Positions 18,460-27,113 of a stretch of DNA of 64,000 nt are shown one piece after another. The position numbers were made by a program, and so were the translations under genes. Location: the NCBI RefSeq assembly GCF_009208735.1, contig NZ_WFLJ01000004.1, forward strand, positions 124,001-188,000, read 5' to 3'. The DNA is from Janthinobacterium rivuli. Its GTDB lineage: Bacteria; Pseudomonadota; Gammaproteobacteria; Burkholderiales; Burkholderiaceae_D. The notes beneath the pieces are model-generated. The model worked only from the letters and a program-made list of their open reading frames with translations, ran no database searches and was not told the origin of the DNA. Each line of letters starts with the position of its first letter. Positions within the stretch are counted from its first letter, which is position 1.

Positions 18460-19433
18460 CAGCAGCAAGCACATCGCCGCACCCGCACCGCATCGTCTTT
18501 CTCGACCGCGACAGCCTGATCGCCAGCGTGCGCCCGCCCGCCTTCGCACATAGCTGGGAAGAATTTCCGCACACCAAGGGCAGCGAGCAGACGGTGTCGC
18601 GCCTGCAAGGCGCCACGATCGCCATCACGAACAAGGTGCCGCTGCGCGCGGCCGAGCTGGCGCAGCTGCCCCAGCTCCGGCTGATCGCCGTGGCCGCCAC
18701 CGGCACGGATATCCTCGACCTGGCCGCCTGCCGCGAACGGGGCATCGTCGTGGCGAATATCCGCGACTATGCGCGCGCCACCGTGCCCGAGCACACGCTG
18801 GCCCTGATGCTGGCCCTGCGCCGCCAGCTGGTCGCCTATCGCGCGGACGTGGAAGCGGGACTGTGGCAGGCGTCCGACCGCTTCTGCCTGTTCGGCCACC
18901 CGATCCGCGACCTGGCCGGCAGCCGTTTGGGCTTGCTCGGCTACGGCGCGCTGGGCAAGTCCGTGGCCCAGCTGGGGCGCGCCTTCGGCATGCAAGTCAT
19001 CGTGCACAACCGTTCGCCCATCGATGACGAGGGCGTCACGCCAGTGACGTTCGACGAGCTGCTGGCCAGTTCCGACGTGCTGAGCCTGCACCTGCCGCTG
19101 ACGGACAAGACGCGCAACATCATCGGAGCAAAGGAATTGGCACGCATGCAGCCGACCTCGCTATTGATCAACACGGCGCGGGGCGGCCTCGTCGACGAGG
19201 CGGCGCTGGCCGACGCCTTGACCCGTGGCGTGGTCGCCGGCGCCGGCTTCGACGTGCTCTCCAAGGAGCCGCCGCTGCCCGACAACCCGCTGTTGAACTT
19301 GCGCCTGCCCAACTTCATCCTCACGCCGCACACGGCCTGGGCCAGCGGCGAGGCCATGCAAAAGCTGGCCGACATCCTGATCGGCAACGTGGAAGCGTTC
19401 GAACGCGGTGCGCCGACGAACGTGGTGGCATGA
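18456..19433 (+). CDS. D-2-hydroxyacid dehydrogenase (NAD-dependent)
   Basis: Oxidoreductase of 325 residues that interconverts a 2-oxoacid and a D-2-hydroxyacid, most like the glycerate/hydroxypyruvate dehydrogenase group. The Rossmann motif is GLLGYGALG, followed by an acidic-to-NRS cofactor loop. The catalytic-domain signatures are NTARGGLVDEAAL and a C-terminal HTAWAS histidine. The longer open frame from 18279 is a shadow of the LysR gene; ATG 18456 overlaps its stop. The next gene also overlaps by 4 bp. The exact substrate cannot be read from sequence. Confidence 0.92.
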   Translation: MTAASTSPHPHRIVFLDRDSLIASVRPPAFAHSWEEFPHTKGSEQTVSRLQGATIAITNKVPLRAAELAQLPQLRLIAVAATGTDILDLAACRERGIVVANIRDYARATVPEHTLALMLALRRQLVAYRADVEAGLWQASDRFCLFGHPIRDLAGSRLGLLGYGALGKSVAQLGRAFGMQVIVHNRSPIDDEGVTPVTFDELLASSDVLSLHLPLTDKTRNIIGAKELARMQPTSLLINTARGGLVDEAALADALTRGVVAGAGFDVLSKEPPLPDNPLLNLRLPNFILTPHTAWASGEAMQKLADILIGNVEAFERGAPTNVVA

Positions 19434-19885
19434 ACGTCTTGCACGCACTCGATGCACTGCTGCGCAGCGACGACGATGAATACGACCGCCTCGACCTGTT
19501 CCTCGAAGCGGACGAGCTGATCGGTCAGCTGCAAGCGGCCGACGTGCCCGCGCTGCTGGCCTTGTGGCAACAGCGCGATCTGTCCTGGCAGCAGCGTTTC
19601 ACGCAAGCGAGCAGCAACATCGACGGGGCCGTGCTGCGCGCCCTGCTGGCCGGTTTGCTGCAGATCAGGGAGACGCCGCACGGCGTGCTTGAATTGATGT
19701 CGCGCCTGCCGCCCGTCGCCGACAGCTCTACCCTTAGCGACGCCCTGCTCGCTTACGCCGAGCAAGCCTGGCATGCGGACCCGGCGCGGCAGCGGCAAAT
19801 CCAGATCAGTTGCTGGAGTTGCGGGCTGTCGGGCCGGCTGCTCAAGCGGCTGGGGTTGTCCTCCTGGAAGGATGCGGGGCTGTAA
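19430..19885 (+). CDS. Conserved-looking hypothetical protein
   Basis: I do not recognise this 151-residue soluble protein. It is Leu-rich and acidic at the start (SDDDEYDRLDLFLEADELIGQL), predicted mostly helical, with two cysteines in SCWSCG near 130. It overlaps the dehydrogenase by 4 bp and so ends a LysR-dehydrogenase-orphan operon. The next gene is convergent only 3 bp away. Confidence 0.7.
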   Translation: MNVLHALDALLRSDDDEYDRLDLFLEADELIGQLQAADVPALLALWQQRDLSWQQRFTQASSNIDGAVLRALLAGLLQIRETPHGVLELMSRLPPVADSSTLSDALLAYAEQAWHADPARQRQIQISCWSCGLSGRLLKRLGLSSWKDAGL

Positions 19886-19888
19886 TTC

Positions 19889-20401
19889 TTACAGCGCGGC
19901 CGGCGTCTCGAATGAAAACCCCGGCGCATACGCATGATAGCCATCGAAATCGCCCTTGCCGATGGCCACGCCGGCACTGCGGGCGATCGCATACGCCATG
20001 CTGAAGTGAAAATAGAAATTCGGCAGAATATACAAATTCAGATATTCGTCGGCCGGCAGCGCGATGTCGGCGAAGCCGGCGCGGTCGCGGCAGATGCGGT
20101 CTGGCGGCCCGTCGAAATGCTCGGCGGGGATGGCTTGCAGGTAGCGCATGGTCTGCGCGATCTGCTCGTGCAAGCTGGCGGCGCCGCTGAAATCGGCCAC
20201 GGCCAGCCCCGCCAGCGGGCAGCAGCCGCGCAGGGAAAAGCTCACGGCCGCGCGTACTTGCTGGGCGAACGGCAGCATGTCCGGGTGCAAGCGCGCCGCC
20301 AGCAGCTGCGGCGCGGTACCGGTCTTATCGAGCATGGCGGCAAGCTGCGCCAGCGAGCGGCAAAAGATCGCGGCGGGGTTGATCGGCATCGCGTCCGTCA
20401 T
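19889..20401 (-). CDS. DUF1993 family protein
   Basis: A 170-residue protein of the DUF1993 family, seen in conserved AIFCRSLAQLAAMLDK at the start, HEQIAQTMRYL in the middle, and LPNFYFHFSMAYAIAR with VAIGKGDFDG near the end. These are helical-bundle proteins distantly like DinB; their biochemical role is unknown. Its start overlaps the stop of the upstream hypothetical gene by 4 bp. Confidence 0.85.
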   Translation of the reverse strand: MTDAMPINPAAIFCRSLAQLAAMLDKTGTAPQLLAARLHPDMLPFAQQVRAAVSFSLRGCCPLAGLAVADFSGAASLHEQIAQTMRYLQAIPAEHFDGPPDRICRDRAGFADIALPADEYLNLYILPNFYFHFSMAYAIARSAGVAIGKGDFDGYHAYAPGFSFETPAAL

Positions 20402-20895
20402 GACAAGCCCTCCTGGGTGGCGACCTTTTTCAGCACGCGGATCAGCCGGCGTTCATGGCGTCCCACGGCATCCCAGTCCCACGCATCGATCGGGCCGAAT
20501 TCCGGGTAATGGCGCTGCCATTTTTCCGCGCGCTTCTGCGAATTGACGCCCACGTGCGACGCCAGGCCCTTGCCGCCGGACAGGCGCAGATACACGCGGA
20601 TGACGCCCCAGCCTTCGCACACATGACGATACGTGCGGCCATCGCACTGGGCCGGGTCCAGCGCGATACGGCGCGGGGAAAAGTGCCCGGCCATGTCCGG
20701 GTAATGCACGGCCAGGAGCACCTCGCTGGCGCCTTCGGCCTCCAGCCTGACCGCATACGCGCACAGCTCGGCCGCCGAGTGAAAATGCAGCGTGTCCTGT
20801 TCCACCTCCGAATACGCCTGCGCCACGGCCGCGCCGGGCTTGGCGAAGATCGCCTCGGCCATGGCCGCGATACCTGCTTCCGACATTCCCACCAT
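20398..20895 (-). CDS. Hypothetical protein coupled to the DUF1993 gene
   Basis: I do not recognise this protein of about 165 residues. It has no signal peptide or membrane segment. The second half is rich in Trp, His and Arg (WQRHYPEFGPIDAWDWDAVGRHERR) and looks like a compact soluble domain. The frame opens at 20916, but ATG 20895 has the better site (GAGGGGAGC). It is co-translated with the DUF1993 gene through a 4-bp overlap. Confidence 0.65.
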   Translation of the reverse strand: MVGMSEAGIAAMAEAIFAKPGAAVAQAYSEVEQDTLHFHSAAELCAYAVRLEAEGASEVLLAVHYPDMAGHFSPRRIALDPAQCDGRTYRHVCEGWGVIRVYLRLSGGKGLASHVGVNSQKRAEKWQRHYPEFGPIDAWDWDAVGRHERRLIRVLKKVATQEGLS

Positions 20896-20951
20896 GCTCC
20901 CCTCAAGTTGCCGCATAGCACTGCGGCGATGGCCGCCATCCTAGCATGGCG

Positions 20952-21827
20952 TCAGCGCCGATGGCGGCTGAAAAAGTCCCAGATGACCTCATTCGCATCG
21001 ATGGCGCGCGTGGTCTGGCCGATCGGCAGGCCAACATTAAAAGCGTCGGCGCCGGGCCACGTGTGCCCGGCTTCCTTGACGGTCAGCAAGGCCACGCTGG
21101 CACCGCCGGCGCCCTGTTCCAGCCAGCTCACCTGCGTGGCGTCGCCAGCGGGGCCGGATATCTGGCGCGGCTGCGGCATGGCGCCTTCGATGCCGTTGTG
21201 CCTGCGCCAGTAGCCGAACGTGTCCTCGGCCGACAGATAGCTGGCGGCCTTGCCCTCGAACAGCACCACCTTGTCGGCCGTCCCCTGTATCAGCAGCATG
21301 CCGACCTTGTCCGTCTTCCGGTGATGCTGCCGCACCGGTTCCGGCATGGGCGCGCCCACCGAGGCGACGGCGGCGAACTGCTGGGGCAATTCCGCCGCCA
21401 GTCGCAGGGCGAAGAAGCCGCCGCGCGACAGGCCCGTCGCATACACGCGCTGCTCATCGATGCGGTAATCCTGCTTGAGTTTACTTAACATGGCTTGCGT
21501 AAAACCGACATCGTCCGTGCCCGCCAGGTAATCCATGCCGAAACCCACGTTCCAATCCTGCTTGATGCCTTGCGGATACACAACGATGAACTGGTGCCGC
21601 TCGGCCGTCTTGTTCATCTGCGTGTACAGCATTTGCTCCGCCATGCTCATGCCGCCCCCATGGAAATTGAAGACGACGGGAAAGGCTCGCTGCGGCTGGC
21701 TTTGATAGGCAGCCGGCGTATAGACGATGTAGCGGCGCTTTTCGTCCTTGTGGACAATGCTGCTCACTTGCGCCAGCGCGGGGATGCTGGTGCAGGCCAG
21801 CACCAGCAGGCTGATCAGAAATTTCAT
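20952..21827 (-). CDS. Exported polyhydroxybutyrate depolymerase / feruloyl-esterase-like hydrolase
   Basis: A 291-residue secreted serine esterase of the LpqC/PHB depolymerase family. The signal peptide is about 1-19 (SIPALAQ), with the oxyanion segment NFHGGGMS, nucleophile elbow GLSRGG and a C-terminal HTWPGA histidine; the acid is probably the Asp in GTADKV. Unlike the hydrolase at 16279, the triad looks complete. ATG 21827 starts the signal peptide after an AGGAAACCGC site. It lies 73 bp downstream of the sensor-kinase gene on the same strand. Confidence 0.87.
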   Translation of the reverse strand: MKFLISLLVLACTSIPALAQVSSIVHKDEKRRYIVYTPAAYQSQPQRAFPVVFNFHGGGMSMAEQMLYTQMNKTAERHQFIVVYPQGIKQDWNVGFGMDYLAGTDDVGFTQAMLSKLKQDYRIDEQRVYATGLSRGGFFALRLAAELPQQFAAVASVGAPMPEPVRQHHRKTDKVGMLLIQGTADKVVLFEGKAASYLSAEDTFGYWRRHNGIEGAMPQPRQISGPAGDATQVSWLEQGAGGASVALLTVKEAGHTWPGADAFNVGLPIGQTTRAIDANEVIWDFFSRHRR

Positions 21828-21900
21828 GCGGTTTCCTCCGTTAATCAAGAGCTTGCAGCTTACGCAGGCGCCGGTGAAATCGCGGTGAAATCCGGTGAGT

Positions 21901-23124
21901 TTATTGCGCCAGGGCCGGACGGATGACGACACGATACTGCGTCGCGCCCGGGTGAAAAACAATGTCCCAGTGCATGGCTTGTGCCAGGCGCAGCAGCAGA
22001 TTCTGGCCGTGCGCGAAGCCCTGGACGCGTCGCGGCTGTCCCGCCGGCACGGTATTGTCGATGCTCAGGCAACCTTGCGCGAACGCTATGCTGATGCGGC
22101 AATCGGGGCCGCCATGGAACAGGGCATTCGCCAGGCAATTATTGATGAGCAACATCGTCAGCTGCCCATTGCCAACCACCTCGAGCCGCTCGGGCAAGTC
22201 CAGGGTCAGCAGGCTGGCATCCCAGCGATATTCGTCAAGCAGGCGCAGCAGGCATTGCTCGATGCCGCCGCGCAACTCGACCACTTCGCCGGGCAGCTGC
22301 TCGGCCCGCGCCAGCGCGAACAGCACGTCGAGGGTGGCGCGCATCTCGTGCGTCGATTGCCGCAACTGCGCCTGCTCTTGCCCGCCTAGCGCTTGCGCAT
22401 GGTCCAGCGCCAGCGTGTTGTGCATCAAGGTCAGCGGCGTGCGCAATTCGTGGCTGACGTCGCGGGCGAAAGCCTGTTCGCGCTGCAACACCGCCTGCAA
22501 TTCGGCGAAGGTGGTTTCCAGGCGGCGCGCCAGGAAACCGATCTCGTCGGGACGATCGCGCTCGCTGAAATGGACGGCGCCGCCGGGCGCCAGAAGGCGC
22601 GCTTCCCGGGCCAGCCTCTGCAAGGGCAGCACGAGGCGCCGCGCCAGCCAGTACGCCAGCAGCAAGGCCAGGGCGATCAGCGCCAGCGCCACGCCAGCCA
22701 CGACACCGCCCACTTCCCGCGCCAGCCGCGACACGACCAGCACCGGCGCCACGTCGGCCAGCAGATAGCTGCGCCGCGGCTGGCCAGCGGAGACGAGGTC
22801 CAGCGCCAGCACGTGATAATGCTGGCCCGTCGTGGTAAACACTTCGCCGCGCGGGGCCGACGGCGGCACTTGCTGGCGCACCGCTTGAGGCAAGTCAAGG
22901 TAGCCGCCATAAACCGTGATGAGGTCGCTGCCAGAGGGCGTAAGCTTGCCGTGCTGCTGCCAGCGCATGCTGACGGCCGCCGCTTCGCGCTCGAGCAGGC
23001 GCTGCACCAGCATGTCTTCCGTCACGTAGGCGATCACCAGCGCCAGGCCCGTGTAGCACAGGCACAGCAGGACGGTGAAGCCGGCCAGGGCGGCGAACAG
23101 GCGACGGCGGATCGACCAGCTCAT
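21901..23124 (-). CDS. Membrane sensor histidine kinase
   Basis: Two-component sensor of 407 residues. TM1 is about 13-33, a periplasmic sensor about 34-137, TM2 about 138-160, then HAMP, HisKA with His225 in VSHELRTPL, and a short HATPase with N-box INNCLANAL. The frame is open to 23322, but ATG 23124 overlaps the response-regulator stop by 4 bp. It pairs with the regulator at 23121. The signal is unknown. Confidence 0.92.
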   Translation of the reverse strand: MSWSIRRRLFAALAGFTVLLCLCYTGLALVIAYVTEDMLVQRLLEREAAAVSMRWQQHGKLTPSGSDLITVYGGYLDLPQAVRQQVPPSAPRGEVFTTTGQHYHVLALDLVSAGQPRRSYLLADVAPVLVVSRLAREVGGVVAGVALALIALALLLAYWLARRLVLPLQRLAREARLLAPGGAVHFSERDRPDEIGFLARRLETTFAELQAVLQREQAFARDVSHELRTPLTLMHNTLALDHAQALGGQEQAQLRQSTHEMRATLDVLFALARAEQLPGEVVELRGGIEQCLLRLLDEYRWDASLLTLDLPERLEVVGNGQLTMLLINNCLANALFHGGPDCRISIAFAQGCLSIDNTVPAGQPRRVQGFAHGQNLLLRLAQAMHWDIVFHPGATQYRVVIRPALAQ

Positions 23125-23822
23125 GGCGGCGGCGCTGCGTCGAAGGAAAGACGGTAGCCCAGCTGCGGTATGGTCACCAGTATGCCCGCCGCGCCAACCA
23201 GCTCCAGTTGCTTGCGCAGCGCGTAGATGTGCGATTTGAGGGCGTCGCTGTCGGGCGGCTGGCTGCCCCACAGCTGCTGCAACAGGGCTGAGCGCGAGAC
23301 GGCATGCGGATGTTCGCGGCACAGCAATAGCAGTATCTTGAAACCCGTCTGCGTCAATGGCAGCGGTGCGTCGCCGACCAGGGCGCGTCCTGCGCGCGTC
23401 TGCAAGGTAAACGGTCCCACGCGCATTTCCTGGTGCACGTGCAGTTGCTGCCGGCGCGCCAGCGCTTCGCAGCGCAAGGCCACCTCGCGCAAGTCGAAGG
23501 GCTTGGTCAAATAGTCGTCGGCGCCATCGCGAAAGCCGCGCGCCTTGTCTTCATACGCGTCGCGCGCCGTCAGCATCAGAATCGGCACATTGCTGGGCGC
23601 GGCCGCCTTGATGGCGCGGCACACTTGCAAGCCATCCATGTCGGACAAGTTCAGGTCCAGCAGCACCACGTCATAGCGATTGCCCGTGGCCAATTGCACG
23701 GCCAGCGCGCCCGTGCCCGCATGGTCCGTCTGCCAGCGCAAGCCGTCGAGAAAGTCGAGCACCTGGCGCGCGATGGCCAGGTGGTCTTCCACCAGCAGGA
23801 TACTCAAGGGTGGCTTGCTCAT
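23121..23822 (-). CDS. OmpR-family response regulator
   Basis: A 233-residue regulator with an N-terminal receiver (phospho-acceptor Asp56 in VVLLDLNL, Lys in LTKPFD) and a C-terminal winged-helix DNA-binding domain (about 130-228). It overlaps the kinase start by 4 bp and the stop of the upstream acetyltransferase by 4 bp. OmpR-type regulators bind direct repeats with 10-11-bp period, so this pair is one formal candidate for the TGTAA-N5-TGTAA boxes upstream; that link is speculation. Confidence 0.95.
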   Translation of the reverse strand: MSKPPLSILLVEDHLAIARQVLDFLDGLRWQTDHAGTGALAVQLATGNRYDVVLLDLNLSDMDGLQVCRAIKAAAPSNVPILMLTARDAYEDKARGFRDGADDYLTKPFDLREVALRCEALARRQQLHVHQEMRVGPFTLQTRAGRALVGDAPLPLTQTGFKILLLLCREHPHAVSRSALLQQLWGSQPPDSDALKSHIYALRKQLELVGAAGILVTIPQLGYRLSFDAAPPP

Positions 23823-24358
23823 CGCGCTGCGGCAATGCGTGCGTATAGCCAGAAATTGCCGGATCTTCCGCGAATTTGCCGGTAGCAGCGCAGATAGCCT
23901 TCGCGCGCGAAAGCGCAGCGTTCGAGCACGCGGATCGAACGTTCATTGCTCTCCAACACAGCCGCCTGGATGCGCAGGAGGCCGAGGTGCCGGAAGCCCC
24001 AATCCACGACGGCGTTCACGACGGACGTCGCCACGCCCTGCCCCCATACGGCGGGCGCCAGGTCGTAGGCGATCTCGGCCGTCCGGTGCTGCGGGGAAAT
24101 GGCATTGAAGCCGATCGTGCCCACCAGCTGGCCGCCGTCGCGCAGCACCACGGCCAGGCGGATCGACGACGCTGGCCCGGCCGATGCGTAGTCATCGAAA
24201 TTGGCCTGCAAGTCGTCGGCGCTGCGCAAGGCCCAGCTCGTGTGCTCCACGACGGCGGGGTCGGCCAGGTAGGCATACCAGGCAGGCGCGTCGCTACGCT
24301 CCAGGTGGCGCAAGCTCACCAGCGGGTGGTCTGAAGCGGGCGAATCGACAGCGCGCAT
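23819..24358 (-). CDS. GNAT acetyltransferase, RimJ/RimL type
   Basis: A 179-residue acetyl-CoA-dependent N-acetyltransferase. It shows the N-terminal VSLRHLERSDAPAWY strand-helix, GTIGFN in motif D, and the acetyl-CoA loop in YDLAPAVWGQGVATSVVNAV followed by LLRIQAAVLESNERSIRVLE. Substrate unknown; RimJ/L relatives modify protein N-termini or small amines. It overlaps the response regulator by 4 bp, so it belongs to the same operon. Confidence 0.9.
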   Translation of the reverse strand: MRAVDSPASDHPLVSLRHLERSDAPAWYAYLADPAVVEHTSWALRSADDLQANFDDYASAGPASSIRLAVVLRDGGQLVGTIGFNAISPQHRTAEIAYDLAPAVWGQGVATSVVNAVVDWGFRHLGLLRIQAAVLESNERSIRVLERCAFAREGYLRCYRQIRGRSGNFWLYARIAAAR

Positions 24359-24373
24359 TGCTTTGCATCCTCC

Positions 24374-24721
24374 TCAGTCCAGCGGGCAATCGGCGGCCAG
24401 CCAGGCGTGAAAATCATCGGCGACCCGCTCGAAATCGTCGCGCTGCATCGAGCCATGGCCCACCAGGTACACGACGCGGTCCATGCCATCGAGCGCCAGC
24501 ATGACGGCGCGTCCGCCGCTGTCGTCGCCGATGGTGATATAGCCGGGACAGGCCAGCGCGGTGTCATAGGTGGCATTGCGCTCCATCAAACTGTCCGCGC
24601 CATACAGCAGCACCTGCTCGCCGCGCATGCCTTCCTGCCCATCCCGGAGAAAACGCAGATAGTAAGTCGGCAGGCTGCGGCCAAGCGCCTGCTGGAACGC
24701 GTCGATAGCTTGCCCGCTCAC
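24374..24721 (-). CDS. SMI1/KNR4 (SUKH) family protein
   Basis: A 115-residue single-domain SUKH protein: AFQQALGRSLPTYYLRFLRD start, ACPGYITIGDDSGGRAVML core, and VADDFHAWLAADCP end. Many SUKH proteins act as immunity proteins against polymorphic toxins, but single copies also occur with no toxin. The true start is GTG 24721, which overlaps the GNAT stop by 4 bp (GTGA); the longer frame upstream is a shadow. No toxin gene is visible within reach. Confidence 0.78.
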   Translation of the reverse strand: MSGQAIDAFQQALGRSLPTYYLRFLRDGQEGMRGEQVLLYGADSLMERNATYDTALACPGYITIGDDSGGRAVMLALDGMDRVVYLVGHGSMQRDDFERVADDFHAWLAADCPLD

Positions 24722-25281
24722 ACGCCGCCCTTGCGCCGCGCTTCCCACTCGCGGCGCAGCAAGCCGTACAGGGCCGAGTCGCTGACGTGGCCACCGACGA
24801 TCCAGCGCTCGGGCAGAAAACCTTCCTTGTTGAAACCCTGGCGTTCCAGGGCGCTGGCCGAACCGGCGTTGAGCGGGTCGATATCGGCTTCCAGGCGGTT
24901 CAGGTCGCGCTCGACAAACGCGTACTCGATCAGCGCCGACAGCGCTTCGTGCATATAACCGTTGCCCCAGTACGGACGGCCCAGCGCGTAGCCGATCTCG
25001 GCGCGGCGGTTCTGGCGGTGCTCGGAAAACAGGCTGCAGCTGCCCAGGTATTCGCCCGTCGCCTTCAACTCGACGGCGAAGCGGAAGAATTCCTCTTTTT
25101 CGAAAGCGGCACTGTCCTCGGCAATCTGACGCGCGGCGCGGCTGGCATCGGTCCACGGCGGTTCGCTGAAATAGCGCATCACTTCGGGGTCGGAATGCAT
25201 GGCGAATTGCGCCAGCTCATCCGAAGGTTGCGGCTTGCGCAGGATCAATCGTTCAGTGGTGATGGTCTTGTTGTAGCTCAT
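24718..25281 (-). CDS. GNAT acetyltransferase, RimJ/RimL type (second)
   Basis: A 187-residue GNAT protein with TERLILRKPQPSDE start, GSCSLFS, and the acetyl-CoA loop in AEIGYALGRPYWGNGYMHEAL, then NRLEADIDPLNAGSASALERQGF. ATG 25281 follows CTGGAG at good spacing and is preferred to 25302. First gene of the chain GNAT-SUKH-GNAT-response regulator-kinase, in which all but one junction overlap. Only about 180 bp separate it from the divergent CPBP gene. Confidence 0.9.
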   Translation of the reverse strand: MSYNKTITTERLILRKPQPSDELAQFAMHSDPEVMRYFSEPPWTDASRAARQIAEDSAAFEKEEFFRFAVELKATGEYLGSCSLFSEHRQNRRAEIGYALGRPYWGNGYMHEALSALIEYAFVERDLNRLEADIDPLNAGSASALERQGFNKEGFLPERWIVGGHVSDSALYGLLRREWEARRKGGV

Positions 25282-25460
25282 GGCACTCCAGTCTGGCGGC
25301 AAACGGACGAATGCTTATTATTCCATGCAACTATAACGATGTGGCAATTTTGTGACGGTGCTTTAATGTACTATGGCAATATTTTTCGCCATATCATTGA
25401 TGCAACTTCATGATCCGCTTATGTACGCAGTAACCGACGCAGCCAACTCCGAAGCCAACC

Positions 25461-26228
25461 ATGTCCATCCCTAGAATCCACCTCACCATGCCGCTCGCCA
25501 TCGGCGCACTGGCCGTCTGGCTGGGCTTGAGCCTGGGCGGCCGCTGGCTGGAAGCGGCCGGCTACGCCTTGCCGGGCGCCGCCGTCACCGGCCGTATCGG
25601 CCTGTCGTGGGCGCTGGCCGCCCTGTTCGCGCTGGCGCTGCTGCTGGCGTCCAGCCGGCCGCGCGCGGCGGGCCTGTGCGCGCCGCAGCCGTGGAAAAGC
25701 ACGTGGCTGGTCTGGCCGCCGCTGCTGTATGCGCTGCTGATGCTGTTGCTGGCCTGGGCCGGCGGCTGGCCGCAGCCGCGCGTGCTGCTGATCGTCGCTT
25801 GCAATGCGGCGCTGGTGGCCGTCTCGGAAGAGCTGATGTTCCGTGCCATCTTGCTGCAAGGCATGCTGGACCGCTACGCCGTCTGGCCGGCCGTCCTGAT
25901 GTCATCGGCGCTGTTCGGCCTGGCCCATACCGCCAACGGCCTGGCCACGGGCGACGTCAGCGGCGCCTTGTGGCAGGCGGTGGCCGCCACCCTGCAGGGC
26001 GTCGGCTATGCGGCCATCCGCCTGCGCACCCGCTCGGTCTGGCCGATGGTGCTCGTGCATGGCCTGTGGGATTACGCGCTGGTGACGGCCACCCTGCCGC
26101 ACCCGGCCGAAGACGGTGCATCGATCCTGCCGTATATCGCCCTGCTGGCCGTGCTGCCCTTGTGCCTGTACGGCGTCTACCTGCTGCGCCCCAGCCAGCG
26201 CGCCGCCCTGTTGCAACTGCAACTATAA
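25461..26228 (+). CDS. CPBP family intramembrane glutamic endopeptidase
   Basis: A polytopic membrane protein of 255 residues with about seven hydrophobic segments. It carries the CAAX-protease/bacteriocin-processing signature: EExxxR at 123-128 (SEELMFRAIL), FGLAHTANG with His156, and LVHGLWDY with His200 and Asp204. Family members cleave membrane-embedded substrates or prenylated peptides; the target here is unknown. The downstream hypothetical gene starts 42 bp later on the same strand. Confidence 0.9.
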   Translation: MSIPRIHLTMPLAIGALAVWLGLSLGGRWLEAAGYALPGAAVTGRIGLSWALAALFALALLLASSRPRAAGLCAPQPWKSTWLVWPPLLYALLMLLLAWAGGWPQPRVLLIVACNAALVAVSEELMFRAILLQGMLDRYAVWPAVLMSSALFGLAHTANGLATGDVSGALWQAVAATLQGVGYAAIRLRTRSVWPMVLVHGLWDYALVTATLPHPAEDGASILPYIALLAVLPLCLYGVYLLRPSQRAALLQLQL

Positions 26229-26269
26229 TATTGCGACAATATTTTTCACCCGTTTGCCGAGGAAGCTGC

Positions 26270-26920
26270 ATGGCGTTTTTTTCACGTGATTACGAGGTAT
26301 TCCTGCTGCTGGCCGCGCCCGGCGCGGCGCCCCTGTGGGATGCGGCGCAATGGACGCCGTTTGCCGCCAGCCTCGACGGCCTCATGGCGCAAGCACGGGG
26401 CAAGGCCAGCGTGCGCTGCCATCAATACAATCCCAAGGGCAAGCCGATTGCCTTTGGCCGCCTGGGCTGGGACGACAAATCGCACGCCAAGTGGACGCAC
26501 ACACCGCAGACGACCGAGGCCCGCTTCATGAGCCTGGAAGCATGGGCGCCCGCCTGGACACTCTGCGAAAAGGATGGCCAGGCGCCCGACGTGTTCCTGG
26601 CCCTGGCCAACGAAGCACTGCTGGGCTTGGCAGGCAAGCCCTTGCAGTTCAGCCAGCGCCTGGTGTGCGCCATCGCCACGGACATGGGAGCGGACGCCGC
26701 TGCCACCCTGCAGGCGGCGCTGGCACAAGTGGCCGCGCAGCAAGACGCCGTCATTTTCGCCCGCACGCATCGCCAGTGGGGCAGCGCCTCGCCCTACGGC
26801 GGTTTCACGGACGCCATCCAGGACATGCTGATCGGCGGCCTGTTCCGGCAAGATGACCCGCATGCGCGGCCGCTCGATGCGGCCACCTTCCGCGAGCCAT
26901 GGACACGCATCGGCAATTGA
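26270..26920 (+). CDS. Hypothetical protein, 216 aa
   Basis: I do not recognise this soluble protein. It is acid-neutral, Trp-rich (about eight Trp) and has no signal peptide or membrane segment. Segments such as GRLGWDDKSHAKWTHTPQTTEA and FARTHRQWGSASPYGGFTDAIQDM look globular. ATG 26270 follows GAGGAAGCTGC; the long upstream open frame is a shadow of the CPBP gene. It may be co-transcribed with that gene. Confidence 0.75.
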   Translation: MAFFSRDYEVFLLLAAPGAAPLWDAAQWTPFAASLDGLMAQARGKASVRCHQYNPKGKPIAFGRLGWDDKSHAKWTHTPQTTEARFMSLEAWAPAWTLCEKDGQAPDVFLALANEALLGLAGKPLQFSQRLVCAIATDMGADAAATLQAALAQVAAQQDAVIFARTHRQWGSASPYGGFTDAIQDMLIGGLFRQDDPHARPLDAATFREPWTRIGN

Positions 26921-27032
26921 CAGCGCCAGCCATTCCATGGCATCGTTCAGTCATGCAATCGCCATTCCCACCCCTGCCATCGATTATTGCCGCCATTTCA
27001 CACATGGTGGCTGGACAGGAATGACATTGACC

Positions 27033-27053
27033 AAGCCGCCTGAGAGGCGGCTT
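27033..27053 (+). terminator. Probable terminator hairpin
   Basis: AAGCCGCCT-GAG-AGGCGGCTT is a perfect 9-bp stem followed by TGATTTG. The T-tract is weak. It sits about 110 bp after the 216-aa gene and is the only structure seen in the 190-bp gap. Confidence 0.5.
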
Positions 27054-27113
27054 TGATTTGCAGCAACTGGTCAAGACGTCTCGCAGGCTTTATTTCTTTT
27101 TTAGCGAGCGACC

